Positions 1 to 9,097 of a stretch of 64,000 nucleotides of DNA are shown here, in pieces (the first letter of the stretch is position 1; each line of letters begins with the position of its first letter). The translations under genes and the position numbers were made by a program. The stretch covers positions 1-64,000 of the forward strand of contig JBKQIY010000198.1 in assembly GCA_052148155.1 (NCBI GenBank), written 5' to 3'. This stretch comes from JBBQER01 sp052148155. Lineage in GTDB: Bacteria > Actinomycetota > Acidimicrobiia > IMCC26256 > PALSA-610. The notes under the pieces were generated by a model. That model saw nothing but the letters and a program-made list of their open reading frames with translations. It was not told where the DNA came from and made no database searches.

Positions 1-837
1 CATATTCCACATCTTCAGCATGCCACGCTTTTCCTGCATCATGACCGAATGCAGGAAGGCGGTGCCGGTAAGCCAGGGCATGAGCGAGGCGTTCTCCACC
101 GGATCCCAACCCCAGTAGCCGCCCCAACCGAGCACCGAGTAGCTCCAGAACGCGCCGAGGAGGATACCGACGGTCAGGAAACCGAACGCGATCAGCGTCG
201 TTCGCCGGACGTCGGCGAGCCAGCCTTCGCCGAATCGACCGGTCACGAGCGCGGCGACGGCGAACGAGAACGGAATGGTGAACCCGACGTAACCGAAGTA
301 CAGGATCGGCGGGTGGATCACCACCAACGGGTTGTTCTGCAACAGCGGGTTGGGCCCGAGCCCGTCGCTCGGGATCGTACCGTGGATCACACGGAACGGG
401 TTCGCCGGAAAGAGCATGAGCAAAAAGAAAAACCCGAGCACGACGAGCTGGACCAGTGTCGCCCACGCGACGAGCGGATCGTCGGCGCGTTTGCGGAAAT
501 GCCAAGTCGTATATCCCACGTAGGCAGACAGCGCGAGCGCCCATAACAGGATCGACCCTTCGAGCGCGCTCCACGCCGCGGAGAAGGTGTAAAGCCCGGG
601 CGTCGCGCGCGCCAGATTGTCGGCCACGTAGGCGAGGGAGAAGTCGTGGGTGAACAGCGCCCATTCCATGACCGCGAACGCGCCGACCGAAGCTCCGAGG
701 ACGATAAACACGTAGCGGCGCGCGAGGCGTAGGAGCTCCGGACGGTGCAGCCGGATGCCGGCGCCGAGGGTCGCGACACCGAGCGCGGCGGCGGCGGTGC
801 CGATCGCGAGCATCGCGTATCCGAGCTGGGCCCTCAT
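1..837 (-). CDS. ccmF: CcmF, cytochrome c heme lyase subunit (3' part outside window)
   Basis: This is the N-terminal 279 residues of CcmF, the large membrane protein that, in System I cytochrome c maturation, moves heme from holo-CcmE onto apocytochrome c on the outer face of the membrane. The family's tryptophan-rich heme-handling motif (WGGYWGWDPVENASLMPWL) lies at residues 238-256. Conserved histidines are visible at 64 (HDFSL) and 175 (IHPPILY), and several membrane helices precede the motif. The ATG at 837 overlaps the ccmE stop by 4 nt (ATGA), so translation is coupled. The gene is cut by the left edge; full CcmF proteins are usually 600 residues or more. Assignment is secure. Confidence 0.94.
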   Translation of the reverse strand, partial: MRAQLGYAMLAIGTAAAALGVATLGAGIRLHRPELLRLARRYVFIVLGASVGAFAVMEWALFTHDFSLAYVADNLARATPGLYTFSAAWSALEGSILLWALALSAYVGYTTWHFRKRADDPLVAWATLVQLVVLGFFFLLMLFPANPFRVIHGTIPSDGLGPNPLLQNNPLVVIHPPILYFGYVGFTIPFSFAVAALVTGRFGEGWLADVRRTTLIAFGFLTVGILLGAFWSYSVLGWGGYWGWDPVENASLMPWLTGTAFLHSVMMQEKRGMLKMWNM

Positions 838-1271
838 TTACCGAACGGATCCGGCGGGCAGGCCGCCTTGGCGTCTTTCGGCGGCTCGTACGTCGAGCCG
901 TGCTTGATCAGGATCTGATCGGACATAAACGTGGTACCGCTCCAATGACCGTCAGCGACGACCGGCGCACAGTTCTTGAACAACGTCGGCTCGGTGCCGG
1001 TGTGATCGACGCGGACGGTCTGCCCGCCTGCGGTGATTTCGAAGTCGGCGCCGTACGCCGTGTGGGTGATCGTTCCCGGCACGACGGAGCCGCCGATCCG
1101 AAACTCGCGCGTCCCGTCATGGGCGCGGGAGGCCACCGCCTGATTCACCGTCTTGAAGAACACGACGTTCTTTTGCATCAACGTGATCATCCACGCCACA
1201 GCCCCGACACAGATCAGAGCGATGATCGTGTAGCGCAGCCGGTGAGACGGACGCCGAAACGGTTCAGTCAT
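834..1271 (-). CDS. ccmE: CcmE, periplasmic-side heme chaperone
   Basis: CcmE binds heme covalently through a histidine and carries it to CcmF/CcmH in System I cytochrome c maturation. The protein has 145 residues, normal for the family: a short cytoplasmic tail, one membrane anchor at about residues 12-32, then a beta-barrel (OB-type) domain. The heme-attachment signature is visible as KHGSTYEPP with His124 and Tyr128, matching the classical HxxxY pattern rather than the CxxxY variant known in some bacteria. It overlaps ccmD by 8 nt upstream and ccmF by 4 nt downstream, so it sits in one translationally coupled operon. Confidence 0.93.
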   Translation of the reverse strand: MTEPFRRPSHRLRYTIIALICVGAVAWMITLMQKNVVFFKTVNQAVASRAHDGTREFRIGGSVVPGTITHTAYGADFEITAGGQTVRVDHTGTEPTLFKNCAPVVADGHWSGTTFMSDQILIKHGSTYEPPKDAKAACPPDPFGK

Positions 1272-1394
1272 CGGCGTCCTGGCCGAGCACCCGGCGCAAC
1301 CGTCGAATCCGCAAGAACAGCCACGTCATGTACGTCGACAACGCCACCGTCGCGATGCCGTAACCGGCTCCGACGTAGTCCCAAGCGTGGGGCA

Positions 1395-1395
<1 letters not shown>
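1264..1395 (-). CDS. ccmD: CcmD-like small membrane protein of the heme exporter
   Basis: This is a 43-residue frame between ccmC and ccmE. It reads as a short N-terminus (MPHAWDYV), one membrane helix at about residues 9-28, and an Arg-rich cytoplasmic tail (RIRRLRR), the standard shape of CcmD. CcmD helps release holo-CcmE from the CcmABC complex. Its ATG shares one base with the ccmC stop (TGATG) and its end overlaps ccmE by 8 nt. This position, ccmC-ccmD-ccmE, is the canonical one. CcmD sequences are poorly conserved, so the call rests on position, length and topology. Confidence 0.85.
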
Positions 1396-2116
<721 letters not shown>

Positions 2117-2120
<4 letters not shown>

Positions 2121-2791
2121 GCCTCCTCCAAGAGCGGACCGAACGCCATCGTTCCGGCCGCTAACGAGAGCACCGAAAACGCCGCCAAGAGTTGGACCCA
2201 CGGCCACGCTTCGGAACTGGAGCCTTGCAGCGCAGCCGCGAACGCCCGGGAACCGCCGAGCATCACCGGAGTGACGGCCGGCAAGACGAGCAAAGGCACG
2301 AGCGTGTCACGCGCGCGCAGGCCGGTCGCGAGCACGCCGTAGACCGTACCGGTCGCCGCCAGCCCGATGGTCGCGGCCACCGCCGAACAGACGAGGACCA
2401 ACACTCCGCTCACCGTCACGCCGTACAGCACGATCACAGCCGCGCCGAGCACCACCTCGAGGAGGAACAGCTCGACCGCGATTGCGACGGCCTTGCCGAG
2501 GAAGATGGCCGCGCCGTCGAGCCCGGAGAGCCGCAATCCGTCCCGTGCCGTGTTGGCCTCCTCGACCGCGAACGAACGCCCGATCGCCAACAGCGCCGCG
2601 AGAAACACCGCAGCCCAGAACAGGCCGGGCGCCGCCACCGGTAACGACGTGCGGTCGGCATCGAGCGCAAACGCGAACATCACGACCACGATGCCGCCGA
2701 ACGGCAGGATCTGAGCGAGCGCGACGCGCGATCGGCGCTCGATCCGAAGATCCTTGCCGGCCACGAGCATCGCTTCGCGCAGGAAGGTCAT
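2117..2791 (-). CDS. ccmB: CcmB, ABC-type heme exporter permease
   Basis: CcmB is the permease subunit of the CcmABCD complex that releases holo-CcmE in an ATP-dependent step. The 224-residue protein begins with the typical amphipathic segment (MTFLREAMLVAGKDLRIERR) and has about six hydrophobic helices, which matches the family length and topology. It overlaps ccmA by 4 nt (ATGA) and ccmC by 4 nt (GTGA), so production of the three subunits is coupled. Confidence 0.92.
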
Positions 2792-3468
2792 ACCCGCGCC
2801 TCGGCTCGGCTCAACGGTCCGTCGGAGCTGGCAGGCACGCCGCGTACTCGACCCGCCACGATGCGGATCTCGCGGGTCGCGACCTGGCGAGCCACGTCGA
2901 GTTCATGCGACGCGAGCAGCACGGTGCGACCTTCGGATGGCGCCGCACGCACGATCTCGTCAAGCACCGATCGGCCCTGTTCGTCGAGCCCGGCGTGCGG
3001 CTCGTCGAGGAGGAGGAGCTTCGGATCGCGGGCGAGCGCGATCGCGAGTGACACGCGACGCCGCTGTCCCTGTGAAAGCCGACTGTGGGTCACGCGTGCG
3101 ACGCGGCCGAGCGCGAGCCGTTCGAGCGCGACGTCCGCGTCTGCGATCGACCGGCCCGCCGCGCGCGTCGCGAACCTGATGTTCTCGTGGACGGTCAGAT
3201 CGTCGTAGCAGAAGGTTTCATGGCCGACGAGCGCCAGCGAGCGGCGCATCGCCCGCCGGTCGACCGCGAGATCGACGCCGAGCACCTCGGCGTACCCCGA
3301 CCGCAGGGGCAACAATCCGGCGCACAGCTTGAGCAGGGTGGTCTTCCCGGCACCGTTCGCGCCCGCGAGCAAGACGATCTCGCCGGCTCGAACCTCGAGA
3401 TCGGCGCCCGCGAGCGCGGGAAATCGTCCGAGCATGCAAACGGCCGACCGAAGGTGAACGACACGCAA
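2788..3468 (-). CDS. ccmA: CcmA, heme exporter ATPase
   Basis: CcmA is the ATPase of the CcmABCD complex. Numbered from the chosen TTG at 3468, the 226-residue protein shows Walker A GANGAGKT at 36-43, the signature LSQGQ and Walker B LLLLDEP, in family order. The frame is open to 3582, but the extra N-terminal residues have no ABC-domain character and would reach the divergent sortase promoter. I chose TTG at 3468, where an ABC N-terminus (LLRVVHLRSAV) begins; an internal ATG is also possible. The start is the uncertain part, not the function. It is the first gene of the ccm operon. Confidence 0.88.
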   Translation of the reverse strand: MRVVHLRSAVCMLGRFPALAGADLEVRAGEIVLLAGANGAGKTTLLKLCAGLLPLRSGYAEVLGVDLAVDRRAMRRSLALVGHETFCYDDLTVHENIRFATRAAGRSIADADVALERLALGRVARVTHSRLSQGQRRRVSLAIALARDPKLLLLDEPHAGLDEQGRSVLDEIVRAAPSEGRTVLLASHELDVARQVATREIRIVAGRVRGVPASSDGPLSRAEARV

Positions 3469-3576
3469 GAGGACTGCCCCGGAGACGAGGGAGCGATACG
3501 GCGAGAGTGTACGAAGGGCGCGGGGCAGGCGGCGAAACGCTGCGCGGGCGTGGCCGGAGCCGCTGATCGTGGCCGG

Positions 3577-3582
3577 TACCAT
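3577..3582 (+). promoter_or_regulatory. -10 box (TACCAT) for a leaderless sortase transcript
   Basis: TACCAT matches TANNNT and stands 8 nt before the GTG at 3591. This supports that GTG over the one at 3585. Confidence 0.45.
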
Positions 3583-3590
3583 CGGTGGTC

Positions 3591-4541
3591 GTGCGGCGCA
3601 CGCTCGCGGCCATCGGCCGCATGTTGGTGACGATTGGGCTCCTGATCCTCCTGTTCGTCACCTACGAGCTCTGGGGAACCGGCATTTTCACGGCCCGGGA
3701 CCAGTCCCGGTTGAAGAACGAGTTCCACAAGGAGCTCCTCCAAGCGCGCCAGCAAGACAACCCGGTCATCACCGCTCCGCCATCGAAACCCGCCACCGGT
3801 GCCAGGCGCCGGCACCATCCGACCACGTCCACGACGATCAACCCGAAATACGAGATCGCTCCGCCCAACGGGGGGATCATCGGCGAGATCGTCATCAAGA
3901 AGATCAGCGTCGACTGGATCTTCCGCGAAGGCGTGCAGCTCGCCGATCTCGCCCAGGGTCCCGGCCACTATCCCGGCACGCCACTGCCGGGCCAGATCGG
4001 CGACGCGGCGATCGCCGGGCACCGCACGACGCACGGCGCTCCCTTCTTCCGGGTCAACGAGCTGGCACCGGGCGACAAGATCCAGATCACGACGCTCGCA
4101 GGTTCGTACACCTACGTCGTGTACAAGCCGCCCTTCGCGGTCGCCCCCACCGACTATGCCGTCGTTGCCAACACCCCCGACGCCGAGCTCACGCTCACCA
4201 GCTGCAACCCGCCCTACTCGGCCGCCCAGCGGATCGTGATTAAAGCGAAGCTGGTGCGCGCCCTGAGCGACAAACCTCACCTTCCTCCCATCCGGATCGA
4301 CGGCAAGCGCGTCCTCCCGCCACCACGCGCCGAACTCGCGACCGGCCTGCAGGGCGAATCGAACAGCGATGCACCGTCGGTGCTGTGGGGCGCCATCGTC
4401 GCGATCGTCGGCGCGCTCTGGTGGTGGGCATTTCGTCGTTGGCGCCACCCGATGACCTGGCTGGTCGGAGCGATCCCGTTTTTGGTGGTGCTGTTCGCGT
4501 TCTACGTCTACCTCGAACGGGCGCTCCCCAACGGGTACTGA
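3591..4541 (+). CDS. Class E-like sortase with C-terminal membrane segments
   Basis: Sortases are extracytoplasmic transpeptidases that cleave a C-terminal sorting motif and join the protein to the cell wall. This 316-residue protein has an N-terminal membrane anchor (residues 6-25), a linker, and a sortase domain. His144 lies in IAGHRTTHG, Cys205 in TLTSC and Arg214 in AAQRIVIK, the complete His-Cys-Arg triad. The AGHRTT and TLTxC patterns resemble actinobacterial class E enzymes. Two further hydrophobic segments follow the catalytic domain at the C-terminus. It is divergent from ccmA and stands alone, with no LPxTG- or LAxTG-type substrate recognised nearby. Confidence 0.88.
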   Translation: MRRTLAAIGRMLVTIGLLILLFVTYELWGTGIFTARDQSRLKNEFHKELLQARQQDNPVITAPPSKPATGARRRHHPTTSTTINPKYEIAPPNGGIIGEIVIKKISVDWIFREGVQLADLAQGPGHYPGTPLPGQIGDAAIAGHRTTHGAPFFRVNELAPGDKIQITTLAGSYTYVVYKPPFAVAPTDYAVVANTPDAELTLTSCNPPYSAAQRIVIKAKLVRALSDKPHLPPIRIDGKRVLPPPRAELATGLQGESNSDAPSVLWGAIVAIVGALWWWAFRRWRHPMTWLVGAIPFLVVLFAFYVYLERALPNGY

Positions 4542-4544
4542 CGC

Positions 4545-5315
4545 TCAGCTCCCTTTGAAGTTGGGCATCCGTTTCTCGGCAAACGCGGCCATGCCTTCTT
4601 GCAGATCTTCACTTGCGAAAGCGGCCGCCTCAAGCGCAGCGACTTCGGCACGTGCTTCGGCGGTCAGCCACTGCACCTCAGCGACGAGGTTCAGGGCCCG
4701 TTTGTGACCGCGCACGGCGAGGGGAGCCGACGCGGCGATATCGCCGGCGATCCCGAGCGCCGCTTCGAGCGCGTCGTCGGCGAGATACTGGACGATCCCG
4801 AGCCGGCGGGCCTCGTCGGCGTCGACCGAACGACCGGCAAGCAACACATCGCGGGCCGCGCCCTGTCCGGCCAGTACCGCGAGTCGCCAAATGTTGCGAG
4901 GACTGAGATGCACACCGAGCCGACCGACCGGGATCGCAAACCGAGCCGATGGTGCGGCGACACGCAGGTCACAGGCGACTGCGAGCTGCATCCCCGCGCC
5001 CATCGCGGGGCCGTTGACGGCGGCGATGACCGGCGCCGGATGCTCGACAATCGCGTCGAGCAACTCCTCGAACATCGGACGGAACGTATCGACCGGTCCG
5101 TCGCTGCTCGACTCCGTCGGCGCGAAACGCGTCACCAGGTCTGCGCCGGCACAGAAGGCCGAGCCGGCACCGGTAACGACAACCGCACGCAGCTCGGGGT
5201 GCGCGACGAGATGATCGAGCAGCGTCACGCAAAGTTCGCCGTTGAGCGCGTTGCGCCGATCGGGTCGGTCGATCGTTGCCAGGCCGACGAGACCGCGGAT
5301 TTCGAATCGGATCAT
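4545..5315 (-). CDS. Enoyl-CoA hydratase/isomerase (crotonase) family protein
   Basis: This 256-residue crotonase-fold protein acts on acyl-CoA substrates, typically hydrating enoyl-CoA. The N-terminal strand with DRPDRRNALNGEL, the CoA-binding oxyanion segment AGSAFCAGADL and the second oxyanion segment AVNGPAMGAGMQLAVACD are all visible. It starts 6 nt after the biotin carrier gene and is the last gene of a four-gene operon of acyl-CoA enzymes. Exact substrate cannot be read from sequence. Confidence 0.87.
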   Translation of the reverse strand: MIRFEIRGLVGLATIDRPDRRNALNGELCVTLLDHLVAHPELRAVVVTGAGSAFCAGADLVTRFAPTESSSDGPVDTFRPMFEELLDAIVEHPAPVIAAVNGPAMGAGMQLAVACDLRVAAPSARFAIPVGRLGVHLSPRNIWRLAVLAGQGAARDVLLAGRSVDADEARRLGIVQYLADDALEAALGIAGDIAASAPLAVRGHKRALNLVAEVQWLTAEARAEVAALEAAAFASEDLQEGMAAFAEKRMPNFKGS

Positions 5316-5321
5316 TTGGCG

Positions 5322-5540
5322 TCAGGACTCGTCGATCAGGGCGATGAGGTCACCTTCTTGCACGGTCTGGTCGGGCTCGACGTGCAGTTCACGTACGACA
5401 CCGGGAACCTCGGTGATCACCGGGATCTCCATCTTCATCGACTCGAGGATGCAGATCTCGTCGCCCTCGGCGACCATCTGACCTTCTTCGACGACGACCT
5501 GCCACACATTCGCTGCGATCTCAGCCTTGATCTCGTGCAT
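5322..5540 (-). CDS. Biotin carboxyl carrier protein (single biotinyl domain)
   Basis: This 72-residue protein is a bare biotinyl/lipoyl domain with the biotinylation motif ESMKMEIP, Lys36 being the acceptor. It carries CO2 from a biotin carboxylase to a carboxyltransferase. In actinobacteria such a domain is often fused to the biotin carboxylase (alpha) subunit; here it is free-standing and follows the carboxyltransferase gene after 14 nt. No biotin carboxylase gene is in the window, so one must be supplied from elsewhere. A consensus -10 box in the 14-nt gap suggests its own promoter. Confidence 0.9.
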   Translation of the reverse strand: MHEIKAEIAANVWQVVVEEGQMVAEGDEICILESMKMEIPVITEVPGVVRELHVEPDQTVQEGDLIALIDES

Positions 5541-5546
5541 ACGATC

Positions 5547-5552
5547 ACGCTA
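5547..5552 (-). promoter_or_regulatory. -10 box (TAGCGT) for the biotin carrier gene
   Basis: On the minus strand TAGCGT is followed by 6 nt and the ATG at 5540, the leaderless spacing. It lies in the 14-nt gap after the carboxyltransferase gene and would allow independent expression of the carrier. Confidence 0.4.
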
Positions 5553-5554
5553 CG

Positions 5555-7144
5555 TCAAACGGGGAGCACACCGTGCTTGCGGGCCGGACGGTCGACGTGC
5601 TTGTCGGCGCTGATCCGCAACCCACGCGCGATCGCGGCTCGCGTTTCGGCCGGGTCGATCACGTCGTCGAGCTGGCCGTGCCCCGCCGCGATGTACGGGT
5701 CGATGTTCGCCCGAATCTCTTCGGCGAGCTCGAGTCGCTTCGCGGCACGTTCGGTCTCGTCGTCGATCGCGTCCAATGTTCGGCGGTGAATGATGTTGAC
5801 CGCACCATCGGGTCCCATCACCGCGATCTCGGCCGTCGGCCACGCCACGATGTAGTCGGCCTCGTACGCGAGCCCGTTCATGACGAAGTACCCGGCGCCG
5901 TAGCTCTTGCGGACGATGACGCTGATCTTGGGAACGGTGGCCTCGCTCACCGCGAACAGCATCTTGGCGCCGTGGCGGATGATGCCTTGCTTCTCGACCG
6001 CGCTGCCGACGATGAAGCCCGGCACATCGTGCAAGAACACCAGCGGCACGTTGAACGCGTCGCACAACCACACGAACCGCGCGGCTTTGTCGGCTGCGTT
6101 CACGTCAAGCGCGCCACCGAGCACCATCGGCTGGTTGGCGACGACGCCGACCGGTCGCCCGCCGATCCGGGCCAGCGCGGTCACGAGGTTCTTGGCCCAT
6201 TCGGGTTTCATCCACAGCACGTCGCCGTCGTCAACGATCGCGCTGACGACTTTGCGCATGTCGTAGGCCCGACGAGGCGCAGTCGGCACGATGTCGTACA
6301 GCTCGTCGACGCGACGGTCGACCGGATCGCTCGTCGCGCGGATGGGCGCGGGCTCGCCGTTGTGTTGCGGGAAGAAGCTGAGGTACTTCCGGACGATCTG
6401 CAGGCACTCGGCGTCATCGGCGACTTCGAGGTCCGCGCAGCCGGAGATCTTGGTGTGTACGGCCGAACCGCCCATCTCTTCCTCGGTCACGTCTTCGCCG
6501 ACCGCCGCCTTCACAAGATGACGTCCGCCGAGCGCCATCGACGACGTGCCTTTCACCATCGGCACAAAGTCGGCGAGCGCGGGAATGTATGCCGTACCCG
6601 CCGCGCAGTGACCGAGCATCGCGGCGACCATCGGTACCACGCCGCTCATCGCGACCTGTTCGCGAAACAGTGCCCCCGCGCCTGCGAACGTCGAACCCGA
6701 CGTCGACTGGATGCGAGCGCCCGCCGAGTCGAGCAGCCAGACGAACGGCATACGCTGGCGGAGCGAGTGGGCCCGCAACCGCGAGATCTTGGCCTCGCCG
6801 ACCGCGCCCATCGAGCCGGCCATGACGGTGAAGTCGTACGCGGCGACCGCCACAGGCCGACCGTCGATCTCGCCGACGCCGGTGATCGCGCCGTCCGCCG
6901 CGAGATAACGGTCGCCGAGGCCGGCGTCCATATGGTCGGCGAGGAGGCCGTACTCGACCCACGATCCGGGATCGAGGAGAACTTCGAGGCGTTCGCGCAC
7001 CGTGAGTTTGCCGAGCTCGCGCTGGCGGACGACACGGTCGGCGCCGCCCATCTCGAGCGCCCGGTCCCGACGCGTCGCGAGGTCGCTGACGAGCGGACCC
7101 CAATCGTGCACATCTCCGCCAGCAGACGACGTCGGCTTCGGCAT
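5555..7144 (-). CDS. Acyl-CoA carboxylase beta (carboxyltransferase) subunit
   Basis: This 529-residue protein is a biotin-dependent acyl-CoA carboxyltransferase of the AccD/PccB/methylcrotonyl type. The two carboxyltransferase halves are visible, with oxyanion segments such as LLDSAGARIQS in the N half and FLHDVPGFIVGSAVEKQGII in the C half. The start is the ATG at 7144, which shares a base with the upstream crotonase stop (TGATG); the frame runs further upstream only through the neighbouring gene. It lies between two crotonases and a free biotin carrier, which suggests a branched-chain or propionyl-type catabolic route. Substrate is not decided. Confidence 0.91.
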   Translation of the reverse strand: MPKPTSSAGGDVHDWGPLVSDLATRRDRALEMGGADRVVRQRELGKLTVRERLEVLLDPGSWVEYGLLADHMDAGLGDRYLAADGAITGVGEIDGRPVAVAAYDFTVMAGSMGAVGEAKISRLRAHSLRQRMPFVWLLDSAGARIQSTSGSTFAGAGALFREQVAMSGVVPMVAAMLGHCAAGTAYIPALADFVPMVKGTSSMALGGRHLVKAAVGEDVTEEEMGGSAVHTKISGCADLEVADDAECLQIVRKYLSFFPQHNGEPAPIRATSDPVDRRVDELYDIVPTAPRRAYDMRKVVSAIVDDGDVLWMKPEWAKNLVTALARIGGRPVGVVANQPMVLGGALDVNAADKAARFVWLCDAFNVPLVFLHDVPGFIVGSAVEKQGIIRHGAKMLFAVSEATVPKISVIVRKSYGAGYFVMNGLAYEADYIVAWPTAEIAVMGPDGAVNIIHRRTLDAIDDETERAAKRLELAEEIRANIDPYIAAGHGQLDDVIDPAETRAAIARGLRISADKHVDRPARKHGVLPV

Positions 7145-7923
7145 CAGCGTCCCTTCCATCGCGGTGCGCGTTTCTCCGCGAACGCGGCGACCCCTTCGGC
7201 GGTGTCCTCCGTCTGTGTGGTCACGGTCAACATCCCCTGCAGATACGACAGCGCGGCATCTGCGTCCATCTCGAGCACGCGGTAGAACGCGTCGCGGCCC
7301 CAGCGCATGATCAGCGGCGACTTGGCCGCGAGCTCGGCCGTGAGCGCATCCACGGCCGCGTCGAGCTCGGCGATCGGCACGACTCGCTGCACGAAGCCGA
7401 GGCGCGCCCCTTCGGCCGCCGAGACACGCCGGCCCGTCATCATGAGTTCGAGCGCGGTCTTGGGCGGCATCGAACGTAGGAGCGGCACGGTGATCATGTA
7501 CGGCCATAAGCCGACGTTGATTTCCGGCGTTCCGAAGACGGCGTCGTCGGCGGCGACGACGAGGTCACACGCACACGCAAGACCGAAACCGCCGGCGAGT
7601 GCGTAGCCGCGCACTCGGGCCACGATCGGTTTGCCGAGCGACCACATCTCCCGGAAGAGGTCGGCGAGGAGGCCTCGCCCCTCGTGCGCGGCTGCCGCGC
7701 CGGCGTTCTGCGCGATGCCCGTGAGATCGGCGCCCGCGCAGAACGCCTGGTCACCTGCGCCGGTGAGCACGACGACCCGAACGTCGTCGTCGGCTCGTGC
7801 GTGCTCGATCGCGTCGCGCAGGCCTTGCATCACCGCGTAGGACATCGCGTTGCGGCGATCGGGCCGGTTGATCGTCACCCGGGCGACGCCACCCGCCGCC
7901 TCGTACAGCAGCTCGCTGGTCAT
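7144..7923 (-). CDS. Enoyl-CoA hydratase/isomerase family protein
   Basis: This 259-residue crotonase-fold enzyme is the first gene of the acyl-CoA operon. The segments DRPDRRNAMSYAV, AGDQAFCAGADLTGIA and ARVRGYALAGGFGLACACD correspond to the crotonase N-terminus and the two oxyanion-hole regions. It is related to the crotonase at 4545 but clearly a different paralogue. The stop overlaps the carboxyltransferase ATG by one base. A TACGAT box 6 nt before the ATG supports this start and a leaderless operon mRNA. Confidence 0.88.
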   Translation of the reverse strand: MTSELLYEAAGGVARVTINRPDRRNAMSYAVMQGLRDAIEHARADDDVRVVVLTGAGDQAFCAGADLTGIAQNAGAAAAHEGRGLLADLFREMWSLGKPIVARVRGYALAGGFGLACACDLVVAADDAVFGTPEINVGLWPYMITVPLLRSMPPKTALELMMTGRRVSAAEGARLGFVQRVVPIAELDAAVDALTAELAAKSPLIMRWGRDAFYRVLEMDADAALSYLQGMLTVTTQTEDTAEGVAAFAEKRAPRWKGR

Positions 7924-7929
7924 CGCCGG

Positions 7930-7935
7930 ATCGTA
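7930..7935 (-). promoter_or_regulatory. -10 box (TACGAT) of the acyl-CoA operon
   Basis: TACGAT on the minus strand with a 6-nt spacer to the ATG at 7923 fits the leaderless pattern and marks the operon promoter. Confidence 0.45.
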
Positions 7936-7949
7936 CGTGACCTGCGCAG

Positions 7950-7955
7950 TACGGT
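7950..7955 (+). promoter_or_regulatory. Possible -10 box (TACGGT) for the DUF5317 gene
   Basis: TACGGT lies 9 nt before the ATG at 7965. The spacing is slightly long for a leaderless start, so this is tentative. Confidence 0.28.
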
Positions 7956-7964
7956 GGCCGGGCG

Positions 7965-8585
7965 ATGCTTCCGCTCGGGATCGCCATCCTCGCCGCGCTG
8001 GCGGTCCCGCTTGCGACGTTCGGCTCGTACAAGCGTCTGTTCGAGACGAATATTCATTGGGGTTGGCTGCTCGCGGCCGGTCTCGTGATCCAGCTCACCC
8101 TCGAGTACTACACGTTGCCCCGACGCGATTGGGACACCGTCGGTTTCGGGCTGCTCGTCGCGTCGTACGTCCTCATCCTCGGGTTCGCCGCCCGCAATGT
8201 CGTGTTACGTGGCATGTCGATCGTGCTCATCGGGATTGCCTGCAACGCGCTCGTGATCGCGCTCAATCAGGGCATGCCGGTGAAGTACCCGTCAGAGTGG
8301 CGAAACCAGTCGTGGACCCAGCCGACCGTCAAGCATCATCCGCAACAGCACGGAGAGCAGCTGCTGTTCCTCTCCGACATCATCATCTTGAAGGATCCGT
8401 TCGACACGGTGATGTCGTTCGGCGACCTCATCCTCGCGGTCGGCCTGTGCGACGTCGCGTTCAACGCGAGTCGAGATCCACGACGGCGCAGGAGGAAAAC
8501 ACAACACACCGTGGCGCGTCTGACGACGCAGTCGTATGCTCGGCGCAGTCCGCCAACACGCCAGCCGACGGGGGTGCGAACATGA
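7965..8585 (+). CDS. DUF5317-like integral membrane protein
   Basis: This 206-residue protein has about four or five hydrophobic helices in the first 120 residues, then a loop with a Pro/Tyr/Trp-rich segment and a hydrophobic stretch near residues 145-170. It ends in a basic tail. The layout, including a conserved NQGMPV-like segment after the third helix, resembles the DUF5317 family of actinobacterial membrane proteins of unknown function. It overlaps the next gene by 4 nt (ATGA), so the two are probably co-translated. Confidence 0.62.
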   Translation: MLPLGIAILAALAVPLATFGSYKRLFETNIHWGWLLAAGLVIQLTLEYYTLPRRDWDTVGFGLLVASYVLILGFAARNVVLRGMSIVLIGIACNALVIALNQGMPVKYPSEWRNQSWTQPTVKHHPQQHGEQLLFLSDIIILKDPFDTVMSFGDLILAVGLCDVAFNASRDPRRRRRKTQHTVARLTTQSYARRSPPTRQPTGVRT

Positions 8586-9094
8586 TCGACGTCGACGGCC
8601 TCGTCGCAGTCGCGTTGTTCATGTTCTGGATCTGGGCGCTGCTCGACTGCATCGCGACCGACTCCGGCCTGTGCCGCAACCTTCCCAAGCCGATCTGGGT
8701 CATCCTCGTGCTGATCCTGCCCGACATCGGCGCGCTCGCGTGGGTGCTGCTCGGACGCCCCGAAAAGGCAAACTGGCGGCCAGGTTCGACGGACTACACC
8801 AAACCACGACGGCCCGTTGGACTCGAGGACTCTCCCCGATACGACGCGGCCGCGACGATCAGCGACCGACGTTCCGCAGAGCTCAACCGCGAACTCGAAC
8901 GCTGGGAGAACGAGCAGCGGGCCCTGGGCACGTCTGGGGCGGCGGGTCCGACCACGCCTCCTGCGACGTCGGACCTCGACGCGTGGCAACGACAGCTCGA
9001 CGAACGCGAGGCCAAGATCCGCGAACGCGAGCTGGAGATCCGCCAACGCGAGCTCGATCAACGCGAGCTCGAGCAGCGCGAACGCGACCTCTAA
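8582..9094 (+). CDS. PLDc_N-type membrane protein with charged C-terminal helix
   Basis: This 170-residue protein begins with two membrane helices of the PLD nuclease N-terminal (PLDc_N) type, ending in the typical LPDIGALAWVLLGRP segment. A proline-rich linker follows, then a long Arg/Glu-rich heptad-like helix built on repeats of the form REREL/RQRELDQREL from about residue 140 on. No phospholipase D catalytic domain follows, so it is not a cardiolipin synthase. The charged helix is likely a coiled coil. Its ATG overlaps the stop of the upstream membrane protein gene. Confidence 0.65.
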   Translation: MIDVDGLVAVALFMFWIWALLDCIATDSGLCRNLPKPIWVILVLILPDIGALAWVLLGRPEKANWRPGSTDYTKPRRPVGLEDSPRYDAAATISDRRSAELNRELERWENEQRALGTSGAAGPTTPPATSDLDAWQRQLDEREAKIRERELEIRQRELDQRELEQRERDL

Positions 9095-9097
9095 CCG

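Noticed and set aside
5573..7285. 570-aa open frame on the plus strand
   Set aside because: It lies opposite the carboxyltransferase gene and reflects high GC; composition is not protein-like.
8582..9094. Cardiolipin synthase
   Set aside because: Only the N-terminal PLDc_N membrane part is present; no HKD catalytic motif follows.
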